A DNA stretch of 64,000 bases from assembly GCA_035548515.1 (NCBI GenBank), contig DASZSW010000037.1, forward strand, positions 62,001 through 126,000, read 5' to 3'. Position numbers and translations under genes: made by a program. Each line of letters starts with the position of its first letter. The first letter of the stretch is position 1. Positions 36,980 through 45,800 of this stretch are shown piece after piece. A model generated the notes under the pieces. The model did no database searches, was not told the origin of the DNA, and saw only the letters and a program-made list of their open reading frames with translations. This DNA comes from DASZQY01 sp035548515. Lineage in GTDB: Bacteria > Pseudomonadota > Alphaproteobacteria > Rhizobiales > Kaistiaceae.

Positions 36980-37867
36980 TCACGCGCCCCGCCGGTCGCG
37001 AGCGACCAGGAATTGCAGGAAAGTTACGATCGCGACGATGAGGACGATGACGTAGGAGACCGTCGCCGAGTAGCCGAAGCTCGGCATGAAGCGGAACGTC
37101 AGATTGTAGATGTACAGCGACAGCGTGAGGGTGGCGTCCGACGGACCGCCCACGGTGATGTTGTTGACCTCGTCGAAGAGCTGGAGCGTGCCGATGGTCG
37201 AAACGACCGAGGTAAACAGGATCACGGGTTTCAGCATCGGAACCGTGAGGTAGACGAAGCGCGCCCACGCCGGCACCCCATCGATGCGGGCGCTTTCGTA
37301 TATCGAGCGGTCGACGTTCTGCAGCGCCGCCAGATAGAAAATCATGTTGTAGCCGGTCCACCGCCAGGTGATGGCGAGGATGATGACGACCTTGGCCCAG
37401 AACGTGTCGGCCAGCCACGGGATCGGTTCGCCGATGATGTGCAGGGCCATCAGGGCGCGGTTGATGACGCCCTCGGTCGAGAACATCGACTTGAACAGCA
37501 TCGAGTAGACGACGAGCGATGTGACGCAGGGCAGGAAGATCGCCGTGCGAAACAGTCCCCGGAAGCGCAGGGTTGCGTCGTTGAGGGCGACTGCAAACAG
37601 AAGCGCCAGCACCAGCATCACCGGCACCTGGATCACCAGAAAGATGCAGGTGTTGATGAGCGCGCGAAGGAAGGCAGGATCGCGCGTCAACCGCACGATG
37701 TTCGCGAACCCGCCGAAGTGGAAGTTCATGCCCTTGCCGACCTGGAAGCTCATCCAGAGCGACCAGAGGATCGGATAGATCATGAACAGGCCGAGGAGGA
37801 CCAGCGCGGGGCCCACGAAGAGCCAGCCGCTCAGCTGTCCGTCACGCCCAATGCGGGCCGATGCCAA
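36980..37867 (-). CDS. Carbohydrate ABC importer permease (MalF type)
   Basis: A 295-residue permease with six predicted helices. The first (about 15-37) reads LFVGPALVLLGLFMIYPILWSLW, and the EAA loop is RSIYESARIDGVPAWARFVYLTVPMLKP. It starts 93 bases after the binding-protein stop, beyond a hairpin, and its stop overlaps the GTG in front of the MalG-type gene. Confidence 0.9.
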   Translation of the reverse strand: MASARIGRDGQLSGWLFVGPALVLLGLFMIYPILWSLWMSFQVGKGMNFHFGGFANIVRLTRDPAFLRALINTCIFLVIQVPVMLVLALLFAVALNDATLRFRGLFRTAIFLPCVTSLVVYSMLFKSMFSTEGVINRALMALHIIGEPIPWLADTFWAKVVIILAITWRWTGYNMIFYLAALQNVDRSIYESARIDGVPAWARFVYLTVPMLKPVILFTSVVSTIGTLQLFDEVNNITVGGPSDATLTLSLYIYNLTFRFMPSFGYSATVSYVIVLIVAIVTFLQFLVARDRRGA

Positions 37868-37892
37868 TTCCGGCTCCCCACCCTTGCGCCCG

Positions 37893-37918
37893 AGCCGCGC
37901 CGAAACATCGGCGCGGCT
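37893..37918 (-). terminator. GC-rich hairpin after the binding-protein gene
   Basis: AGCCGCGCCG and CGGCGCGGCT form a perfect 10-base-pair stem with loop AAACAT between the substrate-binding gene and the MalF-type gene. It has no T-run, so a transcript-protecting or attenuating role is more likely than full termination. Confidence 0.6.
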
Positions 37919-37960
37919 GCCTGGCGGACCGGCGCGGCCCGGAGGCCGCCCCGGATATCC

Positions 37961-39238
37961 TTACTGCATCTGCGCTTCTGCCTGGGCGCTGGCCGCCTTC
38001 AGCGCATCATCGACCGAGCCGCCCTTGGCGATGGACGGAAGCTGGGCCTGCAGCGCGGTGTCAACCTCGGAGGTGTAGATGCCGTACTTGACGCCCGGAA
38101 TCTGACCGAGCCAGGTCGAGAAGTCCTGCCACACCGGCTGCCCGCTGAAGAAGGCGTCGGACGACTTGTACGCGTCGCCGGAGCGCGCATCGAGCCACGA
38201 ACCGACCGCGCCCTGGTTGACGAGTATCTTCTGGTAGAAGTCAACGTCGCCTCCCCAGATCGTCTTCAGGAAGTCGATGGCTACGTCCTTGTTGGGGGCC
38301 GAGGCGAAAACGAACCAGCTCGATCCACCCTGATTGGACGCGTGGGTCGCGTTCGGGAAGCCGTCCAGCTTCGGTATCGGCGCCACGCCCCACTTGCCCG
38401 ACTGATCGGCGCTCGACTTGATCGTGCCGGTCATCCACACGCCGGCGATGACGGCAGCGGTTTCGCCCGAGGTGAAGCTGCCGGTGTAGTCGCCCCAGCC
38501 GGATACCGGCTTGACGATGCCCGACTGCCAGATCTTGGCGTATTCGGTCAGCGCCGCCTTCAGCGGGGCGTTATCGACGACGTTCAGCGTGCCGTCCTCG
38601 TTGAAGTACCACTGGCCGGCGGACTGCATCATGATGCGGATGAGACCGTCGTCGTTGAGGTCGAGGTCGAGGAACGGATGGCCCGTCTTCTCCTTGACGT
38701 CCTTGCCGATGGCGATGAACTGATCCCAGGTGATGTCCTTGAGATCCTCCGGCTTGTGGCCGGCGGCGGCGAGATAATCGGTGCGGTAGAACAGGCCGGT
38801 GACGCCGGAATCGAACGGCAGCGAGTAGGACTTGCCGTCGAGCGTCGCCGAGGCGACCTTGTACTGCGCGAACTTCGACAGATCGATCTTGTCGTTCAGC
38901 GGTTCAAAGGCGCCCGGGAATGATTGCAGAAATTTCTGCGCGCGATCGTCCTGGATGAGCACGATCTCCGGCAGGCCCTGAAGATTGCCCGACAAAAGCT
39001 GCGTCTGCAGCTTGGGCATGAGGTCGTCCTGCTTGGCAGTAACGACGATGTTCACAGTCACGTCGGGGTGCAGTTTGGTGTAGCGGTCGCCGGCTTCCTT
39101 CATGGCGGCGCCGTTGAAGTTCTGATCCCAGCACCACACGGTGATGGTCGTCGCGGCAAACGCGGCCGAGGCCGTCATCATGCCGACGCCGGCTACGGCA
39201 ATGCCGAGCGCGCGGCGCCAACTGGCGTAGCGAGTCAT
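37961..39238 (-). CDS. Carbohydrate ABC importer substrate-binding protein
   Basis: A 425-residue extracellular solute-binding protein (family 1). A signal peptide (about 1-28, ending SAAFA) is followed by TTITVWCWDQNFNGAAM, DLMPKLQTQLLSGNLQGLPEIVL and the ligand-loop region QGGSSWFVFASAPNKDVAIDFLKT. It resembles lactose/arabinose-type binders. It heads the operon that includes GH2, so its ligand is probably the GH2 substrate. A 109-base promoter gap separates it from the LacI gene. Confidence 0.9.
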   Translation of the reverse strand: MTRYASWRRALGIAVAGVGMMTASAAFAATTITVWCWDQNFNGAAMKEAGDRYTKLHPDVTVNIVVTAKQDDLMPKLQTQLLSGNLQGLPEIVLIQDDRAQKFLQSFPGAFEPLNDKIDLSKFAQYKVASATLDGKSYSLPFDSGVTGLFYRTDYLAAAGHKPEDLKDITWDQFIAIGKDVKEKTGHPFLDLDLNDDGLIRIMMQSAGQWYFNEDGTLNVVDNAPLKAALTEYAKIWQSGIVKPVSGWGDYTGSFTSGETAAVIAGVWMTGTIKSSADQSGKWGVAPIPKLDGFPNATHASNQGGSSWFVFASAPNKDVAIDFLKTIWGGDVDFYQKILVNQGAVGSWLDARSGDAYKSSDAFFSGQPVWQDFSTWLGQIPGVKYGIYTSEVDTALQAQLPSIAKGGSVDDALKAASAQAEAQMQ

Positions 39239-39328
39239 GCATATCCTCCCATGTCGTGAGGCATTGGTTCCTCCCTGCCTCTGATACGGGACGTTATCTG
39301 CGGAAATTCAGCCGCGCAATAATTTCAG

Positions 39329-39338
39329 TAAATATTTA
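39329..39338. promoter_or_regulatory. AT-rich palindrome TAAATATTTA, candidate operator
   Basis: A perfect 10-base palindrome in the AT-rich gap between the LacI-type gene and the binding-protein gene. It could be the operator of the regulator encoded at 39348-40373. It lacks the central CG usual for LacI-family sites, so the call is weak. Confidence 0.25.
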
Positions 39339-39347
39339 TCAGCGATT

Positions 39348-40373
39348 TTAGCCGCCATTCAGCGGATGGCGCGTGCTGCCCCGCCAGATGATCTCGTTCG
39401 CGAGGATGATGCGCTTGGCGAGTTCGCGCCCGGACATGCGCTCGAGCAGCAGTTCCACCGCCGTTTCCCCGATTTCCTCAGCCGGCAGGTGCACCGTGGT
39501 CAGCGGCGGATTGAGGAACTGCGCCACCGAGATGTCGTTGAAGCTCGCCACTGCGACATCGTCGGGTATCGCGCGCCCGAGCTCGTGGGCGGCGCGGTAA
39601 ACGCCCACGGCGATGTTGTCGTTGCAGCACACGATCGCATCCGGCGGGTTCTTCTGCGACAGAAGCCGCATGCCCAGGTGGTAGCCGGTCTGTTCAGTGT
39701 TACGCTCGACGCTGCGTTCGGTGGCGCAGAGCTCCGGCTCGAAGGCGTTCCGCTCGCGCGCCCACTGGATGTAGGCACGGCAGCGCATCTCGCCGAACGG
39801 ATCGGTGCTGTTCTCCTCCACCCATCCGGCGAAGCCGATGCGGCGATACCCGGCAGCCGCGAGCTCGGTGAGGAGCTTGCGCATCGCCAGCGGCAGGTCG
39901 CTCTGCACGACGTCGAAGCTGTCGCTCGCCGGCGTGAGATCGGCGAATACGACATGACGGCTGTGCCGCTTCAACCAGGCGATCTCCGCCTCGCGATGGA
40001 TGCCAATCGCGATCGCGCCGGAGGCACCCTGCAGCAGCGAGGCCTCGGGCAGCGAGTCCGTGTGATAGACCTTCACCGTCTCGATCTTTAGCGCGTGGCA
40101 GCGGCTCTCGATGCCAAGCCGCAAACTGACGTAGTACGGATCGATGAGTTCCTGCTCGGGCTGCAGGAAATGCACGATGGCGATCTTGGTCAGCCCCTGG
40201 CTGTTGGCGCGATTGCGCGCGCGCGGCGTGGCGTAGTTCAGCGCCTCCGCCGTCTCGATGATCGCCTGCCGCTTGTGCGCCGCGATCGACAGCGTCTGGT
40301 CGAAATTCAGCACGCGCGAAACGGTGGCGGTCGAGACGCCCACCGCGCTGGCGATTTCCTTCAAGGTCACCAT
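39348..40373 (-). CDS. LacI family regulator (controls GH2/importer genes)
   Basis: A 341-residue regulator from ATG 40373. The helix-turn-helix is TLKEIASAVGVSTATVSRVLN (residues 3-23), followed by the hinge and a periplasmic-binding-protein-like effector domain with AIVHFLQPEQELIDPYY and DAIVCCNDNIAVGVYRAA. The recognition helix differs from that of the two LacI proteins at 45801 and 47630, so its operator should differ. It sits between two importer gene sets on the same strand and may control the GH2 set downstream. Confidence 0.9.
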   Translation of the reverse strand: MVTLKEIASAVGVSTATVSRVLNFDQTLSIAAHKRQAIIETAEALNYATPRARNRANSQGLTKIAIVHFLQPEQELIDPYYVSLRLGIESRCHALKIETVKVYHTDSLPEASLLQGASGAIAIGIHREAEIAWLKRHSRHVVFADLTPASDSFDVVQSDLPLAMRKLLTELAAAGYRRIGFAGWVEENSTDPFGEMRCRAYIQWARERNAFEPELCATERSVERNTEQTGYHLGMRLLSQKNPPDAIVCCNDNIAVGVYRAAHELGRAIPDDVAVASFNDISVAQFLNPPLTTVHLPAEEIGETAVELLLERMSGRELAKRIILANEIIWRGSTRHPLNGG

Positions 40374-40468
40374 GGGGCCTGGGATGAAGCCGTTTTGGGC
40401 CGCAAAAGCAAGTGTCGCGAACGCCGCGCCCGGCAGGCCGCCGGGGCCGGCGCGCGCGCCGACCGGTC

Positions 40469-41365
40469 CTATTTGACGGCGCCGACCACCACGCCGCGGG
40501 TCAGCGTGCGCTGGAAAATCAGGAAGAAGATCACCGTCGGCGCCAGTCCGAGCAGGGCCGCCGCGGCCGTGGTGGTCGGGTCCGACACGTACTGCCCGCT
40601 CAGCACGCCCATGGCGACCGACACGGTCTGATTGTCGTTCGACACGAGCAGCACGAGGGGCAGCAGGAATTCGTTCCACGTCCAGATGAAGAAGAAGGTC
40701 GCGAGGACCGCCAGGGTGGGCGCAATGATCGGGGTCACGACATAGACCAGGATCTGCCACGAGTTCGCGCCATCGACGCGCGCCGCTTCCACGATCTCGC
40801 GCGGAAAGGCGGTGAGCACGGATGCCAGCAGGTAGGTGCCGAAGGCGCTCTGCAGCACCGAAAAGACGATGATGCACGAGATGAGCGAATCGAAGAGGCC
40901 CGCCGCCTTCGCCATCAGGTACAGCGGGTAGACCAGCGCCTCCTGCGGAATCATGATGCCGATGAGCAGCAGGATGAGGATGAAGCGGCTGCCGCGCACC
41001 CGGCCAATGCCGATCGCGTACGCGTTGAGCAGGCTGAGCGCCACGGCAATGAGCGCGACCGCGCCGCTGAGCACGGTGCTGTTGATCAGCTTGCGCGTGA
41101 AATCCACGTGCTGCCAGAAGGCGCCGAGCGCCGCGAGCGAGAAGCTGTGCGGAATGCCGAGCGGCCCGTTGGCAGCATAGTCGGCCGCGGACTTGATGGC
41201 GTTGGTCACCGCCAGCAGGAAGGGAAACAAGAACAGCGCAAGCAGCGCCAGGAGGGCGGCCAGCACGAACCATCGGCCCGGGCCGCGGTTGCGGCGGACG
41301 GACTCGGTCCGGGCGGGCCTGACCACCGAACCGATCGCGCCGATGGCGCCGGTGGCGTCGGCCAT
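40469..41365 (-). CDS. Carbohydrate ABC importer permease (MalG type)
   Basis: A 298-residue permease. ATG 41365 shares one base with the upstream permease stop, which fixes the start. It has six helices, and the EAA loop is FPREIVEAARVDGANSWQILVYVVTPII. Its C-terminal two thirds closely match the truncated permease at 55790-56483, for example GIMIPQE, SVLQSAFGTYLL, TWNEFLLPLVLL and RTLTRGVVVG. No ATPase gene follows. Confidence 0.9.
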   Translation of the reverse strand: MADATGAIGAIGSVVRPARTESVRRNRGPGRWFVLAALLALLALFLFPFLLAVTNAIKSAADYAANGPLGIPHSFSLAALGAFWQHVDFTRKLINSTVLSGAVALIAVALSLLNAYAIGIGRVRGSRFILILLLIGIMIPQEALVYPLYLMAKAAGLFDSLISCIIVFSVLQSAFGTYLLASVLTAFPREIVEAARVDGANSWQILVYVVTPIIAPTLAVLATFFFIWTWNEFLLPLVLLVSNDNQTVSVAMGVLSGQYVSDPTTTAAAALLGLAPTVIFFLIFQRTLTRGVVVGAVK

Positions 41366-42279
41366 CAGCGTGCCTCCGCCGTCTGCCGCGCCTGAACCCG
41401 CAGGAAGATGATGCCCAGGACGATGGTGAGCAGCATCTGCGCGGTGGTCATCGCCGCGCCATAGCCGACCCTGAAGGTTTGGAAGAAATGGTAGTACGCG
41501 AAATACGACGGCACGATCGTCGCGTTGTCCGGGCCGCCCGTAGTCAGCACGAAGACCGGCGCGAACACCTTGAGGGCGGCGATCGTGGTGGTGAGCCCGA
41601 CCACGAAAATCTCCGGCAGCAGCATGGATATGGTGATCCACCAAAACCGCTGAAACCAGTTGGCCCCGTCGATCTCCGCCGCCTCGTACAGTGACGGATC
41701 GACTCGCGCCAATCCCGCCATGAACACGACCAGCGAATATCCGAGCTGCAGCCACACCATGACGCCCATCACGGTGCCCAGCGCCAGTCTCGGATCACCC
41801 AGCCAGTTGAGGGCAAAATCGTGGAGGCCGAGGGCGTTCAGGATCGCGTTCAGCGCGCCGATCGGGTTGAGGATCCAGCCCCACAACACCCCGGCGGCCG
41901 AGATCGGCAGGATCTGCGGCAGGTAGTAGCCGGCGCGAAAGAAGCTCGACCAGCCCTCGCCGAACTGCGCGCTGATGTAGTCGAAGAGCACCGCCGCGAG
42001 AAATATGCCGAGCAGAGTGGGGATCACGGCCATCGCTACGATGAACGCGACGGAATGCTGGAGCGAGGACCAGAACGCATCGTCGGCCAGCAGCCGTGCG
42101 TAATTCTGGAAGCCGACGAACTTCGGCACGCCGACACCCTTCCAGTTCAGGAAGCTGATGCCGATGTTCATCAGGCTCGGGAGCAGAACGACCACGGCGA
42201 AGGCCGCCAGGCCGGGAAGCAGGTACGCAAAGGCATGCGGCACGACCGGGAGCGATTTCAGCGCCTGCCTCTCCGCCAT
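41365..42279 (-). CDS. Carbohydrate ABC importer permease (MalF type)
   Basis: A 304-residue permease with six helices. The N-terminal helix is AYLLPGLAAFAVVVLLPSLMNIGISF-like, and the EAA loop is PSLYEAAEIDGANWFQRFWWITISMLLP. It starts 67 bases after the binding-protein stop, across a GC-rich inverted repeat. Confidence 0.9.
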   Translation of the reverse strand: MAERQALKSLPVVPHAFAYLLPGLAAFAVVVLLPSLMNIGISFLNWKGVGVPKFVGFQNYARLLADDAFWSSLQHSVAFIVAMAVIPTLLGIFLAAVLFDYISAQFGEGWSSFFRAGYYLPQILPISAAGVLWGWILNPIGALNAILNALGLHDFALNWLGDPRLALGTVMGVMVWLQLGYSLVVFMAGLARVDPSLYEAAEIDGANWFQRFWWITISMLLPEIFVVGLTTTIAALKVFAPVFVLTTGGPDNATIVPSYFAYYHFFQTFRVGYGAAMTTAQMLLTIVLGIIFLRVQARQTAEAR

Positions 42280-42299
42280 GTTGCCTCCTGCGAGTAGCA

Positions 42300-42329
42300 G
42301 GGCGGCACCGCGAAGGCGCCACCCCGCCC
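42300..42329 (-). terminator. Imperfect GC-rich inverted repeat after the binding-protein gene
   Basis: GGGCGG (42300-42305) and CCGCCC (42324-42329) can pair around an 18-base loop that itself contains GC-rich pairing. It occupies the same place, binding protein to permease, as the better hairpins elsewhere in the window. Confidence 0.35.
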
Positions 42330-42346
42330 CAAGTATCGGTCAGAGC

Positions 42347-43603
42347 CTACTGCGAGGATTGCGCCTCGTCATAGGCATCCTTGATGCGCTTGGCGAATTC
42401 CTCCGGTGTGATCGTCTTGCCGATCACGGCCTGGGTCGACTTGAGCATCAGATCGTAGAAGCCCGGCACCGGCCAATCGGGGTAGAAGCCGAGGCCGTCC
42501 TGCGCGACCAGCTGGTTGAACAACTGGGCATCCTGCTTGCCCACCGCATCGGTGATCTGGCTTGGATCGGCCGCGACCGGCAAGCCGCCGCTATTGCCGA
42601 GCAGCGCCTGGTTCTCCTTGCTGAGCGTGATGTCGATGAAGTCGTAGGCGAGATCCTTGTTTTGGGCGCTCGCCGGGACAATCCAGATGTTGCCCGTGGA
42701 AGCGGGCGCCATCTTGCTCGGGAAGAGGAACTTCGCGGTCGGGAAATCGAGCTTGCCGAACGCGGTGCTGTACCAGGAGCCGGTCACGACCATCGGCGCC
42801 TTGCCCGACTTGAAGAGGCCCGCCATGTCGTCGGCCTTGAGCGCCGTCGAGTCCTTCGACAGGTAGCCTTTGTCGACCCACTCCTGCAGCTTCTGGCCGG
42901 CGTAGAGGAACGGAGCCGAGTCGAGCGGCGCCTTCAGGCCCTGGAAATTCTTCACCCAGATCTGGTCGGCCTTGGAGAGGGCGAACAGGTACATCAGGTG
43001 CTGGGCCGGATAGTCGTTCGCGGCCTCGGCAATCGGCGTGATCCCCTTCTTCACGAAGGCGTCGTTTGCCGCCTCGAATTCCTCCAGCGTGGTCGGCACC
43101 TTGATGCCGTTATCGTCGAACATCTTCTTGTTGTAGAAGACAGACACGAACTCGCCGTAGTCGGCGATGCCGACCAGCGGACCCGAGCCGTAGATGCCCT
43201 TGCTGTCGTAGCGGCCGAGCTGCGTCGAGGCGTCGTTGAGGATCTTGTCCCAGCCCTTCTGCTTGGCGGCGTCGTCGAGCGGCGCCATCAGGCCCTGCGA
43301 AGCGGCGAGGCCGGCGACGCCGTTGCCCTTGTTGTACTCGAGCACGTCCGGCGCCTCGGACGAGTTGAGGATCATGTTGCCTGACTTGACGATCTGGTCG
43401 AACGTCTTGAGCTCGAACTGAACCGTCACGTCCGGGTGCGTCTTCTGGAATTCGTCGAGCGCCGCCTTCCACGCGATGCCCATTGCGCTGTCGGGCTGCT
43501 CGTACCACCAGATCTTGAACGTCTTGCCTTCGGCGTGGGCCGGTCCCACGGCGAACGCTGCGGTCGCGAGAAGGGCGACCGCCAGGCTTTTCAAATTTGT
43601 CAT
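42347..43603 (-). CDS. Carbohydrate ABC importer substrate-binding protein (mirrored operon A)
   Basis: A 418-residue family-1 solute-binding protein. ATG 43603 has GGAGGA 5 bases upstream and opens a signal peptide ending VGPAHA. The mature part begins KTFKIWWYEQPDSAMGIAWK, and HPDVTVQFELKTFDQIVKSG follows. It is not similar to the binding protein of operon B (50832-52064) beyond the family level, although the enzymes of the two operons are paralogous. Confidence 0.9.
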   Translation of the reverse strand: MTNLKSLAVALLATAAFAVGPAHAEGKTFKIWWYEQPDSAMGIAWKAALDEFQKTHPDVTVQFELKTFDQIVKSGNMILNSSEAPDVLEYNKGNGVAGLAASQGLMAPLDDAAKQKGWDKILNDASTQLGRYDSKGIYGSGPLVGIADYGEFVSVFYNKKMFDDNGIKVPTTLEEFEAANDAFVKKGITPIAEAANDYPAQHLMYLFALSKADQIWVKNFQGLKAPLDSAPFLYAGQKLQEWVDKGYLSKDSTALKADDMAGLFKSGKAPMVVTGSWYSTAFGKLDFPTAKFLFPSKMAPASTGNIWIVPASAQNKDLAYDFIDITLSKENQALLGNSGGLPVAADPSQITDAVGKQDAQLFNQLVAQDGLGFYPDWPVPGFYDLMLKSTQAVIGKTITPEEFAKRIKDAYDEAQSSQ

Positions 43604-43686
43604 CCTTGTCCTCCTTCGCGGACCATTTGTTTCTCCCCTCTGCGACGGCGACTGTCCGCTGTGCCGTGGCGCAGAGTTACGATCCC

Positions 43687-44586
43687 TCAGGCGGCGTCGA
43701 CGTATTCTCCGCCGCGCGCCTGCTTGAGGTAGTTGAGTGCGCGCACCTGCCCGGTCATCTCGAGCGCGTCGCGATAAACGGGGTCGTGCCAGCCCTCGAT
43801 GTCGATCGAGCCGGACCAGCCGACCAGGCGCAGCTCGCTGATGATGTCGGTCCAGTTGCTGTCGCCGAACCCCGGCGTGCGCATGAACACGAATTTCTCC
43901 TTGCCGAACACGCCGTGCTCGCGGATCACCTCCCAGCGCACCGTCGCGTCCTTGCCGTGCACGTGGAAGAATTTCTTGCCCCACTTGCGGATCTGCGGAA
44001 GCGGGTCGATCAGGTAGACGAGCTGGTGGCAGGGCTCCCACTCGAGGCCGAAATGATCCTCCGGCGTCTCGTTGAACATCAGCTCCCACGCATCCGGATT
44101 GTGCGCGATGTTCCAGTCGCCGCTCGCCCAATTGCCGTCCATCGCGCAATTCTCGAACGCGATGCGGACACCCTTGTCGGCGGCGCGCCTGCCGAGCTCG
44201 CTCCACACTTCCCGGTACCGCCTGAGGCTGTCGGGCAGCGGTACGCCGCGGATACGCCCAGTGAACCCGGCAACGCAGGTCGCGCCGAAATGGTGGGCGT
44301 TGTCGATGCAATCCTTCCAGCCCTGGAGGGTCTGGCGATCCATGGCGCCCGTCTCGAGCGGATTGCCGAACATGCCGATGGTGGAGATCGTGATGTCGCG
44401 ATTTCCGATGGCGTCGCGGCAGCGCTTGCCCATTTCGGCGAGATCCTGCCCGCGCGTCGTCTGCCAGAAGAAGGGCTCGAAACTCTCGAAGCCGAGATCG
44501 GCGATCCTCGCGATGTTCTCCGCGGCTTCGCCTTCCGTCGCCTTGATCATCGTCCCGATGCGGATGGACTTGGCGGGGTCACTCAT
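43687..44586 (-). CDS. Sugar phosphate isomerase/epimerase (AP-endonuclease-2 TIM barrel), operon A
   Basis: A 299-residue TIM barrel. ATG 44586 overlaps the oxidoreductase stop (ATGA). Probable metal ligands are Glu145 in RIAFENC, the Glu184/His187 pair in EWEPCHQ, His208/His210 in FFHVHGKD and Glu264 in SIDIEGWHD. It is closely related to 49844-50755. Proteins of this type act as isomerases, epimerases or, on 3-keto sugars, as eliminases. The substrate is unknown; the conserved oxidoreductase partner suggests a keto-sugar. Confidence 0.88.
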   Translation of the reverse strand: MSDPAKSIRIGTMIKATEGEAAENIARIADLGFESFEPFFWQTTRGQDLAEMGKRCRDAIGNRDITISTIGMFGNPLETGAMDRQTLQGWKDCIDNAHHFGATCVAGFTGRIRGVPLPDSLRRYREVWSELGRRAADKGVRIAFENCAMDGNWASGDWNIAHNPDAWELMFNETPEDHFGLEWEPCHQLVYLIDPLPQIRKWGKKFFHVHGKDATVRWEVIREHGVFGKEKFVFMRTPGFGDSNWTDIISELRLVGWSGSIDIEGWHDPVYRDALEMTGQVRALNYLKQARGGEYVDAA

Positions 44587-45632
44587 GCTGGCTCCTTGAC
44601 CGTCATGTCGACGCGCTTTTGAACGCGGGCGCTTTCGATGGCACCGAAGACCATGGCGAGGCTTTTGATGTTGTCGCTGCCGTCCGTCTCCGGCGCGCGC
44701 CGGCTTTCGATGGCATCGACGAACTCGGCGATGACGCTGGCGTGGCCGTGGGTCTCGGCCGCGTCGGCAGGCGGCGGCACTTCGATGGGCGCGAGCGGGC
44801 GGAAGAAGCCTTCGCCGCCATCGACGACGCGGGCATCGAAGCCGTCGGCGCCGTCCCAGAGCAGCGTCCCGCGCGTTCCGATGAACCGCCAGCTGCTCTC
44901 CCAACTGGTATTGGCGCCCTCGGCGGCCCAGGAGCCGCGATAGGTGAACGTGATCCCGTCCGTGAGGTCAAAGATGGCGTTGGCCGCCGCGCCATGCGCG
45001 TACCACGAGCCGCGCGGATTGTTCTCCTGGCAATAGACGGCGATGGCGTCCCTTCCCGCCATGTAGCGGGCCGCATCGAAGGTGTGGATCGCCATGTCGA
45101 GGAGCAGGACGTTCCGCATCTCGTCACGGAAGCCGCCGAAGTGGGCGCCGACGAAGAAATCGGCGTGGAGCGACGTGAGCGCGCCGAGCGCGCCGCTGTC
45201 GATCAGCCGACGGATACGACGCACGCCGGCGATGTAACGACGGTTCTGCACGATGGCGTGCACCCTGCCCGCGGCCTCGGCGACCTCGCGCAGCTCTCGC
45301 GCCTCGTCCAGCGACGTCGCCATCGGCTTCTCGGACAGGACATGGCATCCGTAGGCGAGCCCGATCGCGGCCACGTCGCGGCGCGCCGCGGGCACGACGA
45401 TGTCGAACAGGAGATCAGGCTTGGTCTCCAGCAGCATCGCGCGCAGGTCGCTGCCGGCCGGGATGTTTCCGAGCCCGGCCTCGGTCCGCAGCGTGCGGGC
45501 AGCGGCAAGTTCGGTGTCGACCAGGCCGACGATCTCAACCTTTCGCGCAAGCTGCGGCGACGCGAGGGCATCGAGCCAGCCGCGCGCCATGCGTCCGCAG
45601 CCCGCAATGACAGCCCGAAAAGCCAACAGCAT
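44583..45632 (-). CDS. Gfo/Idh/MocA family oxidoreductase, operon A
   Basis: A 349-residue NAD(P)-dependent sugar or cyclitol dehydrogenase. The Rossmann domain has AGCGRMARGW at about 10-19, EKP at 101-103 holds the catalytic Lys, and the C-terminal domain carries LLDMAIHTFDAARYM with the active-site Asp/His. ATG 45632 sits only one base after GGGAGGGA; the TTG two codons in, 45626, is better spaced and matches the paralogue's start. It is the first gene of operon A, behind two GGAAACGTTTAC operators. Confidence 0.88.
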   Translation of the reverse strand: MLLAFRAVIAGCGRMARGWLDALASPQLARKVEIVGLVDTELAAARTLRTEAGLGNIPAGSDLRAMLLETKPDLLFDIVVPAARRDVAAIGLAYGCHVLSEKPMATSLDEARELREVAEAAGRVHAIVQNRRYIAGVRRIRRLIDSGALGALTSLHADFFVGAHFGGFRDEMRNVLLLDMAIHTFDAARYMAGRDAIAVYCQENNPRGSWYAHGAAANAIFDLTDGITFTYRGSWAAEGANTSWESSWRFIGTRGTLLWDGADGFDARVVDGGEGFFRPLAPIEVPPPADAAETHGHASVIAEFVDAIESRRAPETDGSDNIKSLAMVFGAIESARVQKRVDMTVKEPA

Positions 45633-45698
45633 TCCCTCCCGATCACAGCCCGGCCGGAGCCGGGCGGCTTCCGGCCGGACCTCTGCGGGTCAGCTTCC

Positions 45699-45732
45699 GG
45701 AAACGTTTACAGACTTTCCCGGAAACGTTTAC
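45699..45732. promoter_or_regulatory. Tandem LacI-type operators, operon A
   Basis: GGAAACGTTTAC occurs at 45699-45710 and again at 45721-45732, 22 bases apart (two helical turns). Each contains the palindrome AAACGTTT with the central CG usual for LacI-family sites. On the minus strand TTGACT (45739-45734) overlaps the upstream flank as a possible -35 for the oxidoreductase gene, so binding would block that promoter. Confidence 0.75.
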
Positions 45733-45800
45733 GAGTCAACTGGCCTCGACCCATTTTCTGCGTTACTCACGCTGAGAGCGCTGGGGAGGAACGTCCGACC

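Noticed and set aside
37013..38923. A long plus-strand open frame opposite the sugar-binding and permease genes
   Set aside because: It shows no family motif or start signal, while the minus strand encodes a signal peptide, six-helix permease and binding-protein motifs.
40374..41273. An N-terminal extension of the LacI regulator that ends at 39348
   Set aside because: It overlaps the permease on the same strand in another frame. The helix-turn-helix begins right at ATG 40373.
44619..45800. An N-terminal extension of the operon A LacI regulator
   Set aside because: It would run antisense through the oxidoreductase gene and the operators; GTG 45801 with GGAGGA gives a normal LacI length.
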